Source: Euglena gracilis (taxonomy: Eukaryota; Euglenida; Euglenophyceae; Euglenales). Taken from it: a DNA stretch of 64,000 nt. Of the stretch, positions 1-10,080 are shown piece by piece. Under the pieces are notes generated by a model, which was not told the origin of the DNA, made no database searches, and saw only the letters and a program-made list of their open reading frames with translations. The stretch spans positions 49,083,847-49,147,846 of the forward strand of contig CP154954.1 in assembly GCA_039621445.1 (NCBI GenBank), given 5' to 3'. Each line of letters opens with the position of its first letter. Position 1 is the first letter of the stretch. The translations under genes were made by a program, and so were the position numbers.

Positions 1-1172
1 ATAATGCAATTCAATCAAGATATTTATTTCAACCAGCTGCTCGTCAATGCCAAGCTTCTCTTGATCTCAAAATCAATCAAATGAATTCTCTGTGGAAAAA
101 GCAGGAAAACTTGACAACTTTTTGGTTGTTGTTTATTTACTGATGGCATTCCATTGCTGTACAAAAAGCACAAAAAAAAGCAAGGATCCAGGAAAATCAT
201 TAATTACCAATTAGAAGAGTCCTTTTGGACAATTTTCTCCATCCTTTTGTCCGCAATCTATAAAACTTCAAAACTAAAAACATAAAGTCTTTGTGTGGAC
301 AATTTTCTCCATCCTTTTGTCCGCAATCTATTCTTCCAAGAAATTTTGTTGTGTTGTCATGCGCCACACATTAGCCTTGAAGAGTTGGGAGTTTTTGGAG
401 AATTTGTTTTTTCCTTCATTGTGACAGTTTCTCGAACTTCCATTTTTTGAGTTTATTTTTTTCGTATTTCGATCACAAACCCCAGGAATTTTGCCAGGTG
501 TTTGGAACCCCTCCGGCAACAAATCCCAACAAAGTCCGACAAATCCCAACGAATCCTGGAAGGCGCCCCCCCCATCAGCTTTCCGAAGGATTGAGGGAGT
601 GGAATAGCTCAGAGGGGAATGTAGCTCATGCACATCAGTTTGCCGGTGGATGTTACTCAAAATCCCTGCCACACTTCTTTCCTTCCATTCTGCCAGACAT
701 TCCCTGGACACATACCGATACAAGGAAGCACTGGGTATGTGAGGCCAGTGGAAAGGGACCGACAAGACACTGATGCCCAGAAATGTGTGAACCACATGCC
801 GATTCGTGTCCCGTTCCCTCCACCCCAACACCACATCCGTGCTCTCACCCAGGTGCATGCCACATGTGCACAAAATCCGTGTACAAATCTTGGGAGAGTC
901 TTTTCAGAAATCAAACGGAGAAACAATCCGCCGCCATTGACCTTTTTTCAGGTGAGGTTGGCCCCCAAATTTCCTGGAGAAGAGTTGGTGGATTTTGAGC
1001 GTTGTGTTCAGTATTGTTAGCGGCGACGATACATTTATTATTCCTTGAGTCTACACAGGCAAGCAAATGTATTTTCAAACAAAGAGGAGGGAGGAGCGGG
1101 TTGTGTGAGTAAGACACCACACAGACGGTCTTCAAACAACCGTCGCCATTCCCCAGGCAGAACTCTCAGGGT
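1..1172. other. No supported gene
   Basis: Open frames exist on both strands, but none looks like protein, none has splice-site support, and none is repeated in the other gene copies. The stretch holds a short direct repeat (annotated separately) and ends against the C-terminal exon of zinc-finger gene copy 1. Confidence 0.5.
227..331. repeat. 35-bp direct repeat pair
   Basis: The 35 bases from GGACAATTTTCTCC to GCAATCTAT occur at 227-261 and again at 297-331, 70 bp apart, without visible differences. No terminal inverted repeats were found around them. Confidence 0.8.
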
Positions 1173-1262
1173 TCAGTAGCTGGGGACGTTCAGGGCCCGC
1201 AGCAGGTCCAGCAGGGGGTGCGGGGCTTCTGCAGGCTTCTTTTTACCAACCCCCACCGGGGG
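1173..1262 (-). CDS. Module E, copy 1: C-terminal exon of CCCH zinc-finger gene
   Basis: Minus-strand frame ending in LLDLLRALNVPSY and a stop at 1173-1175. The same end appears in copy 2 (LLDLLRSLNVAAC, stop at 11859), copy 3 (stop at 32604) and copy 4 (LLDMLRALNVPVC, stop at 44063). It always lies a few hundred to about two thousand bases downstream of module F. Upstream residues VGVGKKKPAEA match VGVKAKPWSE of copy 4, so the coding frame, not just the DNA, is conserved. The short amphipathic LLDLLRALNV helix could be a protein-interaction tail; that is inference. The acceptor site is not resolved. Confidence 0.6.
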   Translation of the reverse strand, partial: PPVGVGKKKPAEAPHPLLDLLRALNVPSY

Positions 1263-1535
1263 GGAGGAGGGTGCCTTGTGCCAAGGGGTTCCTGCCCACA
1301 ACAGGCGGGTCGGTTTTGGAGCCCAGCAGTGCCTGTGACCAAGCAAATGTTCCCACAAAAAAAAATCCCTTAAAATTGCCATTTTCGGGCCCCGACACCT
1401 GCGTCACCGGGGGGGGGGGGGAGGTGCTTTAGCACTACCCACCCCAAAAACCCGACCCCCCAGGGCGGGTCGAAAATGCCCAACCCCCCTGCCTGTTACA
1501 GCATCCACCTGAGGGGGGCAAAACTCCTTACCTCC

Positions 1536-1708
1536 CCCCCCCCTTGTCGTTGACACGCCAATGTTCCACGAGAGTGTCGTTGACACGGGGGGTGTGTGTC
1601 AACGACACGCCATGTCAATGTCACTGAGATTCAATAGGTAGTGTTCCAGGAAAGTGTCGTTGACACGGAGGGTGTGTCAACGACACGCCGTGTCAACGAC
1701 AAGGGGGG
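1536..1708. repeat. Fold-back element built on GTGTCAACGACAC
   Basis: Starts with a C-run followed by TTGTCGTTGACACGCC and ends with its complement TGTCAACGACAAGGGGGG. GTGTCGTTGACAC and GTGTCAACGACAC alternate inside, so the whole unit can fold back on itself. Relatives lie at 21500-21600 (its right end is at 25115-25145 after an insertion), 45205-45305 and 51890-51990. It sits between modules F and E of copy 1. Confidence 0.75.
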
Positions 1709-1734
1709 GGGAGGTAACAAGAGGCCTGGGTCTC

Positions 1735-1823
1735 TGGTTCGGCGGAGGGGAAGGGGTCTGCGGGGGACGGCAGGGCACAGCCCCGGAGGGCGTCGCGGGC
1801 TTGGCGGCAGCGACCCCCGTGTC
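1735..1823 (-). CDS. Module F, copy 1
   Basis: The minus-strand frame VAAAKPATPSGAVPCRP is shared with copy 2 (VAAAKPALPSGAAPCRP, 13781-13870), copy 3 (VAAPKPALPSRAVPCR, 32700-32775) and copy 4 (VAAAKPATPSG, 44680-44765). In copy 3, modules F and E are continuous, so F is the upstream part of the last exon region. In copy 1 the module is broken at its 5' side by the 315-bp element at 1824-2138. It is alanine- and proline-rich with no recognised domain. Confidence 0.45.
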
Positions 1824-2138
1824 CAGGGCGGTCCTTAAGCAAATAAAAAAAAAAACTCCGCTGTCCCAACACACTCAGTGAAAAATATACCGGAAAATAG
1901 GCAAGAAATTTTGGCATTTTTCAGCGAGGACAGGTCGACATCAGGAAAAAAAATGATTCCTGGCACCCTTGGACCATCGTCCATTCACCCAAATCATCAA
2001 AAACTGTGTTTTTCGACTTTTTAATTTTTGCCCTCGTTCAAGTCCCAGTCTGGCCCTTAGCCGGCCCTTTGGCCGAAAGGGGGGGCGGTCCTTAAAGAAA
2101 TAAAAAAAAAACTTTCCTGTCCCTTAAGGACCGCCCTG
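1824..2138. mobile_element. 315-bp CA...TG element in module F, CAGGGCGGTCC family
   Basis: Terminal inverted repeats are CAGGGCGGTCCTTAAG and CTTAAGGACCGCCCTG. The flanking 8-bp duplications are CCCGTGTC at 1816-1823 and 2139-2146, identical. The interior is A-rich with no coding sequence, so this is a non-autonomous element. Related ends are at 23483, 24632 and 24880-24892. The CAGGG terminus and 8-bp duplication fit the hAT superfamily. Confidence 0.85.
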
Positions 2139-2146
2139 CCCGTGTC

Positions 2147-2477
2147 CCGGGGGGGGGGGCACAATGAGGTTATGGGGCGGATTGAGTTTGACCCGGGACC
2201 ACCCTTGGCTTGCCACCTGGCCCAAGGGGCGAAATCCCTCAGGGAAGAAGCCTCCCTCAATACCCCAGGCTGGCACTGAAAAAATGTCTGCTTCAGTTCA
2301 AGAAATTATTCTGATGGCAATACTTTTTCCGATATGTAAAAGCAAATTTCGAGGTTTTCTGCATCGCTCACATATTACTGCTGGTACAAATCAAAATGGA
2401 CGGCCCCTGAAACAAGAGTTTTTTATTTTTTGAATTCTTGACCACCTTTCTGATTGTGAACTCCGATGGAACGGGGA
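2147..2477. other. Presumed intron, nothing recognised
   Basis: Lies between modules C and F of copy 1. Mixed composition; no open frame conserved in other copies. Confidence 0.4.
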
Positions 2478-2690
2478 GCTGCTGGGCTGGAGAGGTCCGC
2501 TTCCAGCGCAGCCAACGCCAGCTGGGCTGAAAGGTCGCCGTCCGCCTGCGGTGTGCCCGGTGCGTCGAGCTGGCCAGCGGGTGAAGCGCTGGTTAAGTCC
2601 CTGGGTTCCACCACAGTTGCTGCCTGCAGCAGGGAGAAGGGGAAGACGTGGGCCGGACGTGGCCAGGTAAAGACGGACTGGCAGGCGCAG
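2478..2690 (-). CDS. Module C, copy 1
   Basis: Minus-strand frame beginning WPRPAHVFPFSL and ending ALAALEADLSSPAAP. The core LAALEADLSSP is repeated in copies 2 (15718-15905) and 3 (36055-36240), and as LADLDADLASP in copy 4 (46140-46260). The intervening residues differ between copies while the frame holds at both ends, as expected for a coding exon with a fast-evolving middle. Similarity stops abruptly just after CCAGC in all copies, with no GT donor there. No domain is recognised. Confidence 0.6.
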
Positions 2691-3429
2691 CTGTATGGAT
2701 GCATATCCATATTTGCATCCATACTTGTCCACGAAGAGATCATGTGCAGATTGGTTTGCAAATTGAATCCTTTTTATTTGACCCTAAACTCCCCCCAAAT
2801 AAGACCCCCTGGTACCACCTGGGCACCCCCTGGAAACCTCCAGGGGGTTATATTTATGGGGGTCTTGTTGGTTCGGGGCAAGGTTCTTTGCACTTCAACA
2901 ACACGGAAACCAGAAATCTGTGAAAATCCATCATTTTTGTGTCGAAAATTGGGTTTTCTGTAATTTTCCATGGAATTTTTTTCCCCATCCCCAGCGCTTC
3001 GTGCCGTCAGGGGGGGACGTATTTTGTTAGGCAAAAAAAAGTAAAAAAAAATACTAAACAGTCACAAGCCCATCAGTTTGGGCGTTCGAGCTTTACGGTA
3101 AGCAGAATTGAGGACGAGTTCTGGTTGTGGGGGGGGGGGGGTCAACGGGGGGGTGGGAAGGGCACAGCCGTCGTCAATGCCTGGGTGCCGTGCTGATGAA
3201 AACGCGGGGTCGGCCGGGGTGGCCAAGGGTGACTGCACCAACACGGGGGTGCCTGGGCCGTCGGAGGTTGGGACGGTGGCAGAGCCGCAGGGACCCCACG
3301 CAACGGAAAACTTGTGCGGCGAAAAAAACAACACTGGCATGATGGGGGTAGGGAGGTGCCCCTCCCCGATGACCAGGTGGGGAGGGGAGGCGGGTTGTTG
3401 CCGTCCACCCATTCGAGTTCCGCTGGCCC
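2691..3429. other. Presumed intron, nothing recognised
   Basis: Contains G-runs and long overlapping open frames on both strands that are by-products of GC bias. No module conserved with the other copies was found. Confidence 0.4.
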
Positions 3430-3690
3430 TGCTCAGGCAGCCGCTCCGGGGTTGCCTCTGCGGGGGCCGGGCTCGGACACGCCCCACTGCCGGCCACGGC
3501 CCCGCCCCAGTGTACCAAACGGTCCGCGGGGGACGCTGTGCCGGAAACCTTGCGAAGACCGCCCGAGGGCCGGCCGAAAGGCGGCAGCGGAGCGCTTGGC
3601 GCGGGCTGGGCGGGTCGCGAGACGACGTACCGGGCAGGGGCCGTCCGAAGGGGCCGGTCAGCGTGGGGCGGGAGTTCGACAGCGGTGTGC
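3430..3690 (-). CDS. Module G, copy 1
   Basis: The minus-strand frame contains APARYVVSRPAQPAPSAP. Other copies read PARYVISEATPPAPAAP (copy 2), PARYVVTQPTEPAPG (copy 3) and PAGYVISQPQPPPP (copy 4). The conserved PARYVV/I core followed by a proline-rich stretch supports this frame. It lies just downstream of module A, as in every copy. Function unknown; the composition suggests a disordered linker after the zinc fingers. Confidence 0.5.
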
Positions 3691-4220
3691 AATGTGTGGC
3701 GGTCGGGGCCGTGGAATGTAACGGGGGGGAAAATAGCAATGGTTTTGATGCAATTGAAAGGAAGAATGAGAAAAAAAACAGTGGGGCAAGGAAATGCCCC
3801 AGGATGATGTCCAAGGTATCCGTTGCGTTTGGGCAGGAGTGCCAGAACCTCCGGGGGAAGGGGGAACATCGACAGGAAAAGCAAAATCCCAAAACTAAAA
3901 TACGGTGTTTTTGCAATACAACTGTGGCCTCGTTTTCTCATTCTTCCCCAAACTTGGCCGATTTGTGCAACAAAGCCAAAAAAAAGTAGAAAAAAAAAAA
4001 AAAAAAAAACAACAAAAAAAAAACAACCCAACAAGAAAAAATTCCGGGGGGGAAAAATAGAAATCCTTGATAAGAATCATCACAGCGTGGCAATTGTAAG
4101 GCCCTGTAAGCAAATATATTTGTTTATGTTTGGTGTGGAATGCAGGCCCGTGGAGGTGGGGCTATATTTTGGGGGAGTGGACTCCATAATGTGAGTCACA
4201 CTTCTGACTCATATAGGGAG
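3691..4220. other. Presumed intron with long A-runs
   Basis: A-rich, including a near-continuous A/CAA run at 3988-4030. No conserved module. Confidence 0.4.
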
Positions 4221-4654
4221 GCCCCTGGCCGGGGTGCAGCTTGCTGCACTTCCCGCCGAACTTGCACTGCCCCGTCATGGCCCAGACCTCACACACATAG
4301 ATTCACTTAGTGACCCCCCACGGGGGACGTTTCCTGGGCCCAAACCACCCACCCACTTTTTTCGAAAGCCCACCCTCCCACCCCCCCCCCCCGGGTCAAA
4401 CACCTGCCCAATCACCCAAAATCCAGCAAAAATTGGCCGAAAACGCTGGAAAAAATTTTCCAGCCCAGCCTTCGGCCTGACAAAAACCCCTGGGGGTGGC
4501 AGAGGCCACAACCACCCACCCCCCCCCGGGGGGGGGGGAGGGGTCGGTAAGTGAATCTATGCTCACACACTTGCCGGCCGGCCTGGGCCTGCACCGCCCC
4601 GGACAGCTGCCGGTAGTCCGAGAGGTCCGGGTGGGCGAACCGGCACCGGGGGGA
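4221..4654 (-). CDS. Module A, copy 1: CCCH zinc-finger exon, interrupted
   Basis: Minus strand. The 5' part (4562-4654) reads CRFAHPDLSDYRQLSGAVQA and on to GRQVCE. The 3' part (4221-4295) completes VWAMTGQCKFGGKCSKLHPG. Together they give the C-x3-H end of finger 1 and a whole C-x8-C-x5-C-x3-H finger 2. CCCH fingers of this kind usually bind RNA. The sequence upstream of CRF ends in GGGGGCAG, a possible acceptor at 4655-4656. A 266-bp element (4296-4561) splits the exon between the Glu and Trp codons of finger 2. In this copy the last AG of the element is followed by TGA, so simple removal leaves a stop. Similarity to the other copies ends after HPGQG. Confidence 0.65.
4296..4561. mobile_element. 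266-bp CATAGATTC element in module A of copy 1
   Basis: Terminal inverted repeats are CATAGATTCACTTAGTGACC and GGTCGGTAAGTGAATCTATG. The flanking 8-bp duplications CTCACACA (4288-4295 and 4562-4569) are identical. Copies 2 (19797-19961) and 3 (37200-37358) have the uninterrupted exon. Copy 4 carries a relative at exactly the same site (49259-49536). Members in another module are at 7971-8088 and 27048-27174. No coding capacity. Confidence 0.9.
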
Positions 4655-5850
4655 CTGCCCCCGCCTCCCTCACAGCGAGGCCCTGTCCCAGGGTGCTCCT
4701 GCTACGGGCAGGCATTCCACAATACAACGGTCGTCAAAAGAAACCTGGTGCAATGCCCTCTTGTTTGATTGTTCGTGCCAACTTTGGATTTGAACTCTGC
4801 TGGTTTGATCCATCGAGCTGACTCAGGCAATTCTCTCATGAAAATGGTTATTTTGGGGTTCCCGGTGCTGGTGCACAACACGGAACACCGCAAAACCCAA
4901 CACCCAAGAAGCGGGGTGGGGGGGGATGCCTCCTCCTCCACATGGGCTATTGCTTGCCCCCCCAGGAAAATGTCCTCCCGGGAAACTGTCATCTAAGCCC
5001 ACGGTTCAAACAGGGTGGGTAGATAAGGAGCGTTGGGAGCACCATTGGAAGAGATGCCCTGGGATGGCAGGTGTTTGATGGCAGCGCGGCCATCAAATAA
5101 ATATGTATTCTGCACTCAAAAAAACGTATTTTTTATGCTTTTGGATGGATCTAGTGGATATGGTCAATCCATACTGGGAACAATTTCCCCCGGCTGTCAA
5201 TTTGTTTTCACCGAGAAATATCGAATGAGCTCCGTTTCCCAGTGCACTTTGGTTGAATGTGCCGTGGGAGCCTTTAATGTTCGACCACCAAATCATGGCC
5301 CCGGTCTGGCAGTCGGTTTTGAGGATGTTCCTCAAACTCCAAAAAACTATTTGCAGGTGGCAGTCCCCCAAACTGCCAACTGGGAGACTGCCACCAGACA
5401 GGTCAGCAAAGCCAGCAAGTACAGAGGTGAGAGACACGCCCGCTGAGCAACTGTACATGAAGGAGCAGACACGCATACAATTTTAACCCACCCTGGAGGG
5501 TAACTTCCGAAAAGCAGTCAGTCACTCTAAAAAAGACCCCTCCCCGAGCGAGGTCCAAATCAAAGGGAAAAAAGTGTCTAGGTTTTCAACACTCACCACA
5601 CGCCGAAATCCGGAAAAGCAACTCGCCCTCAAACTTTTGATCAGAAACTTGAAAGTGTTGATCCAATTGGAGAATGCCCTTTTCTGAGTAAAGTGAAGGC
5701 GGAAAAAAAAGGAAAAACCATCAGAGATCTGCTGGTAAAAGGGCAGGAGGTAGGTCCCTAATTATCGACGAGGGTAGAGGACAATTTCCAGGGCACAATA
5801 GCGAAGAATCCCAAAAAAAGGCGACACCCGTCAGCGGGGGGGGGGGGCAC
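4655..5850. other. Presumed intron between modules B and A of copy 1
   Basis: About 1.2 kb. A possible CAGGG-type inverted repeat pair (CAGGGTGGGT near 5010 and ACCCACCCTG near 5489) encloses overlapping open frames on both strands. No matching duplication flanks it, so no element is called. Confidence 0.35.
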
Positions 5851-5968
5851 AAGGCAGGGGCAGGCTGCCGCCGCACACAACGGCCCATCAGGTAGTCGAG
5901 GCACACCCGTGGCTTTTCCGCCTTGTCCTCCCGGGATTGCGGAGGTTGTTTTGTACCGGTCGCCCCAA
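5851..5968 (-). CDS. Module B (3' part), copy 1: first CCCH finger
   Basis: The minus-strand frame reads GATGTKQPP, then REDKAEKPRVCLDYLMGRCV and RRQ. The pattern C-x7-C followed by VRR is the first half of a CCCH finger. Joined to module A (C-R-F-A-H) it would give C-x7-C-x6-C-x3-H, the spacing of muscleblind-like fingers. Copies 2 to 4 have the same residues with LKGRC in place of LMGRC. No GT donor lies at the end of similarity (CAGCCTGCCCC), so the splice junction is unresolved. The 5' part of the module is 1.1 kb upstream at 7047-7146. Confidence 0.65.
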
Positions 5969-7046
5969 AGCACCTCCAGGACAATGAGCCTTCGATGTGA
6001 TCGGGAATTGTCGGGCACTGTGGAATTTGTCGAGAATGGTGGGAATTTAAACACTTTTTGGACCAACAACACACACACACACACACAAACGAGGACAAAA
6101 CAATGCAGGGTTTCAAATTACCACAATTTTCACGAGTTTAACAAACAACACGCAAATTTCAAATTCAAGATTTGAAACAACCTCCTGTTGAGAAAAATAA
6201 GATGAACGTTTCCAAAGTATCGCCAGAAATGTTCGGAAACCCCATCCGGGACCCTCCCCCAACTAGAAAAACCTTTCCTCTACCCTGCGCGCCGAGGTGG
6301 AAATGAGGTTATAAATGCATTTTTTCAGCTGGTTTTGTTCAAAAAAAGAATCACAAAAAGAATCACAAAAATGGCCAAAAATGGGGCATTTTTGGCCAGT
6401 TTTGGGGTCCAGAATTTTTTCGGCGCTTCGTCCCGGGCACTGTAAAAAAAAATTCCCTTGGGGGTCCACTCGAATTTTCGCTGGCCAAATTTAGACTGGC
6501 TGCAGTCCAGCCCGCCCCCCCCCCCCCCGGGGGGGGATACTGCGAACCCTTGAGCAATAGACTGCACCTGACAGGTTGGCAGTGCAGGGACTTTGACAAC
6601 TTCATATGACAGGATGACCAGTACCAAAAAGTTGCTGGCTGGCTGGCTGGACCCCCCTGGGATAGGGTCCCCTGCCTGCTTGAGGAAACCCCTGGTTATC
6701 TCCTTGTCAGGCAGCTTGGCGAATACAAGCTCAGAGGCAACCGCTCGGGAGTTGTCCAGACTCCCCTCCAAAAAAATTGTAATTTTGCTTGTTCCCACCC
6801 CCACCAAAACACCCGTCGAAAATTCGTAAATTCCAAACAACTTTTTTTTAAAAAAGCGGGAAAAAGCTCTCCCCAATTCATGAGCCAATTTTCGGAAAGG
6901 CCAAGGCGAGTACAGAAGGGAGGCCAACTATTGATAGGCAGCCGGGAGCTAATTTCTGGGGGGGGGGCTTATAGTTGTCGGAAGTGGCGAAACCTCCCCT
7001 GAGCAGGGCCTAAAATGTTCGCGAGAACTGTAGCCGGGCATGCTTG
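5969..7046. other. Insertion splitting module B of copy 1
   Basis: In copy 2 (25437-25605) the two parts of module B are continuous; here they are 1.1 kb apart. Likely boundaries have imperfect inverted ends (CAAAGCACC... and ...GCATGCTTG) and a diverged duplication (GTCGCCC and GTCGGCC). The interior has a short TG-repeat-like run near 6070 and a GGCGC-hairpin stretch at 6360-6480 related to repeats at 29810-30000. Element identity is uncertain. Confidence 0.4.
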
Positions 7047-7146
7047 GTCGGCCTGGCCGGCTGGAAAGACCCGCCCAGCGGCCCGTCACTGGCCATTGGG
7101 CCCATCGAGGGGTGGGGGAAGGCCGGGATGCGCATCGCTCTGTGAC
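7047..7146 (-). CDS. Module B (5' part), copy 1
   Basis: The minus-strand frame MRIPAFPHPSMGPMASDGPL matches MRIPAFSHPSLGPMPSDGTL of copy 2 (25480-25590) and MRIPAYPATSLIHLDGNGPS of copy 3. It is the segment just upstream of the first CCCH finger, proline-rich and without a recognised domain. Confidence 0.55.
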
Positions 7147-7940
7147 ACGGGGCATGGGACAAATCCCTTTTAGAACCTGTCCACCTCTTCTAGGGGAGGG
7201 AACCCTGGCAACCCGGTTGTTTGCCTGCTTTATGATTGGAAACAAATAATCCCCATCCGAGGCTATATGGGAAGACTGGGGGGGGGGGGGGATTGATGCA
7301 TCTCCCCGAAAAATCGTGGGAATCACCATGCATGCGCCACATGGCACAGTTCAAAGAAGATCTCTGACGATCTGACGAGGGGTCCACCCAGCCAGCACCA
7401 TTTTCCCAGCCAGCAGCTCCCAGCCGAATTCCAGCCCCGGTCCAGCTAACTGTTTTGCGAGATTCCTATTCTTGAAGTGAACCCCTGCACCCCCATGGGT
7501 CAATGGGCAGGTGGGTAGATTTCCTCTGTCAAGAGTACATCGCATTTTGCACTACCTACTCCCAAACAAGCCAGAGAAAAGACGTTCATTCCCAAGAAGG
7601 TAATGGAAAGCTGTCCGGCTGCAGTTCCAGCCAAAGGGTTCCCAATCCTTGTGGATTGCCAGCCCATTCAAAAAGATCCAGCCAACATGTGTCCAGCAAA
7701 TTTTTTTGAATTTGTGAATATTCTGCCTTTGGATTGTTAAAAAAGGAATGATGCTTTCCCAAAACTTCCCCAAAAAGAACACACAAATCACATTCAGGCT
7801 TCCAATTGAAAAAAATGACAAATGAGAAGTCAAAACCATTTCAAATCAAAAGCAAAGCAAAAGCCTGAAGGCCAAACTGCCAAAGGTTAATGTGAGTGTG
7901 TATGAGGTTGTGTGGTCTAGGACAGGTCTGTAGGGCTACC
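7147..7940. other. Presumed intron, nothing recognised
   Basis: No module shared with other copies; several unrelated short open frames on both strands. Confidence 0.4.
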
Positions 7941-8250
7941 GGCATGAACACTGGACCGTGACGATGGCACCACAGATTCACTTAGTGACCAGGGGGCATT
8001 TTCGCTGGGCTCAAAACCATGCACCCAAAAACACAGTTTAAAACACATCAACTCCACACCATCAGGTGAGATTTCCAGTGAATCCATGGGTGGGACGTGA
8101 CGTGGGTCACCCGCTGAGGTTGGACTCCCAGGGGGGAACGAGACCGCTACATCCCTGCCGGGACATAGAGCAGGCGGGGGCCAGGCAGAAGGGGGCCTGG
8201 ACACACCGCAAAGAGGGCTCCGCGCCTCTCAGCAACGCCAAGGGCGGGGG
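7941..8250 (-). CDS. Module H, copy 1
   Basis: The minus-strand frame ALGVAERRGALFAV matches ALGIAERRGALSAV of copy 2 (27000-27680) and GLGIADRR of copy 3 (42140-42335). The DNA match continues through GGGTCAC..GTCC into the sequence left of a small inserted element. The function is not recognised. The module always lies 5' of module B, consistent with an N-terminal region of the zinc-finger protein. Confidence 0.5.
7971..8088. mobile_element. 118-bp CACAGATTC element in module H of copy 1
   Basis: Ends are CACAGATTCACTTAGTGACC and GTGAATCCATG. Flanks are GATGGCAC (7963-7970) and GGTGGGAC (8089-8096), six of eight identical, so the insertion is old. A relative sits at the same place in copy 2 (27048-27174) with perfect duplications. 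Same family as 4296-4561. Confidence 0.7.
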
Positions 8251-9610
8251 GGGGGGGATCGCTCCGGGACGCCCGAGAGCAATGAGGGCGGGCAGGGCAG
8301 CAAAAGCAGGCAGATAGACGCTGTGCCGGTGGGGGGGGGGGGATGGTCCACCACAAATAGGCAACAATTGACTGATGATTGATTGAATGAGCAATTGACA
8401 GATTGATGATCTTTTCGAGACCCTCCTGCAGGAAAGGTATTTTTCAGAAAATCCAAAAAAAAATAAGATCCACCTTTGGGGTTTCCACCCACGGACCAAA
8501 AAAAATACACCTGGTTCCATTTGGGGGCGGGGTAGAAACACAGATTTGTACCAGTCACACACGACTGGGATGGGTCATTGGGATATGGGTGTCAGGACCA
8601 GTGGGTAAAATGATAATGGTGGGATGACAGAGAAGGGTCCTGCCTGATGCTGTTGGATAGCCAGCGACCTATTTCCACAAGCTAACAACGGGCCATCTTG
8701 CTGTTGCGGTTTGCCGCCCTGACAAGAAGAGCGACGTTCTGACACGGAGCACCGCGGTACAGAACGGGAAAATGCTGCAACTTCTGCACCAATGTGGGGA
8801 CAATCGCAGACTCCATTACCTGAGGAGTGGATGTGTATCAATGAATGGTGAAGAAAACCCCACCTGCGACACACCCACCTATGCACCGGGGGGGGGGGGA
8901 ATGCGCTGGACGGCCCTCGGAAAAAAATGCGCAAAAATGCGCAAAAAAATGCGCAAAAAAATGCGCTGAGTTTGTGACATTCCACATCAAGGGAAAAAGG
9001 ACTTAGAAAAATTTCCAACAGTAAACCCAAAATTAACCCAAAATCACCAAAAAGAGCTGAAATGAAGGCATTTTGGCCAAAAAAATGCATGGCCAAGGCG
9101 TCACTCTCCGTTCACCATAACCAACAATGTCAGCCATGGTTGCCCCTTACTTGTGACCAGGGGAGTGGGATTCCCGCCTTGGTTACGTGTCAATGTGGGG
9201 TCTCTGAAACCCCTAGTGTCCTCATCGTCATTGGATGAGTACCCACCTCATCACCCAAGGGTTTTCTCTTGAGGCGGGTCCCTTGGGTGGAAAAAAAGTG
9301 CGAAAATGGGTTCGTTGGTTACAGAAATGGGTCAGTTGAACGTGGGCAAAATTCGGTGAGCATGTGATTTGGGTGGAAAATGTGCAAAAATGGCAAAATG
9401 TGCAAAATTGGGCAAAAAAATGCGCAAAAAAATGGAAAATGTGCAAAAACGGGGGGAAAATGTGCAAAAAAATGCGCAAAAAAATGCGCAAAAATATGCA
9501 TTTTTGAAAAATTGACAAAAATGCGGAAAAATGCGCAACGCATTCCCCACCCCCTGTATGCCTCACCCATATGACCACGCAAAATTGCAGCCACATCCCT
9601 TCATTCAGCC
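8251..9610. other. Intergenic or intronic; GCGCAAAA-rich repeats
   Basis: Short arrays of GCGCAAAAAAAT occur at 8925-8968 and 9365-9540. They create apparent Phe/Ala-rich open frames on the minus strand that are not genes. Similar sequence recurs at 57180-58280. No conserved module. Confidence 0.45.
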
Positions 9611-9760
<150 letters not shown>

Positions 9761-9889
9761 CATACACACACAACCATCCAGAAAACAACGTCTGATATAC
9801 ACTAGGTGCAAAAATGTTGCTAAATCGCGATGGTTGTCCAGCAGGCAACCCTACCCCTTCTGCCATCGAACCATCGAACGATACACCCC

Positions 9890-10080
9890 AAGCGCTGGTG
9901 ACACCGACACATGCAGCGGAGCCTGCCAAGGATCGGGACAGCGATGGAGACGCCGGCTTAGGCTACAGCGGAACCAAACGCGGGCAGCCGGCCCCACAGG
10001 CCGGCAGGTCCCTCTCCCTCTCCCAATTGAGCAAACCAGGAGCAGGGACCTCTTTTGGCAGACCACAGAGGGGGAAGGGT
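9890..10080 (-). CDS. Module I, copy 1
   Basis: About 180 bp nearly identical to 30288-30488. The minus frame reads CRPVGPAARVWFRCSLSRRL, against CRPVGPAARVGFRRSLSRRF in copy 2. The plus frame (HAAEPAKDRDSDG against HAAEPGRDRDSDG) is also open in both, so strand is assigned from module order rather than from the sequence itself. Unrecognised; it could be the 5'-most exon found for the gene. Confidence 0.4.

Noticed and set aside
3062-4034. 280- to 290-residue overlapping frames on both strands
   Set aside because: GC bias and A-runs leave three frames open; only the PARYVV segment is conserved in the other copies.
5010-5498. CAGGGTGGGT/ACCCACCCTG inverted pair as a hAT element
   Set aside because: Only 10 bp of inverted repeat and no target duplication.
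8880-9565. Element bounded by GGGGAATGCGC and GCGCAACGCATTCCCC
   Set aside because: The ends are weakly complementary and no flanking duplication could be matched.
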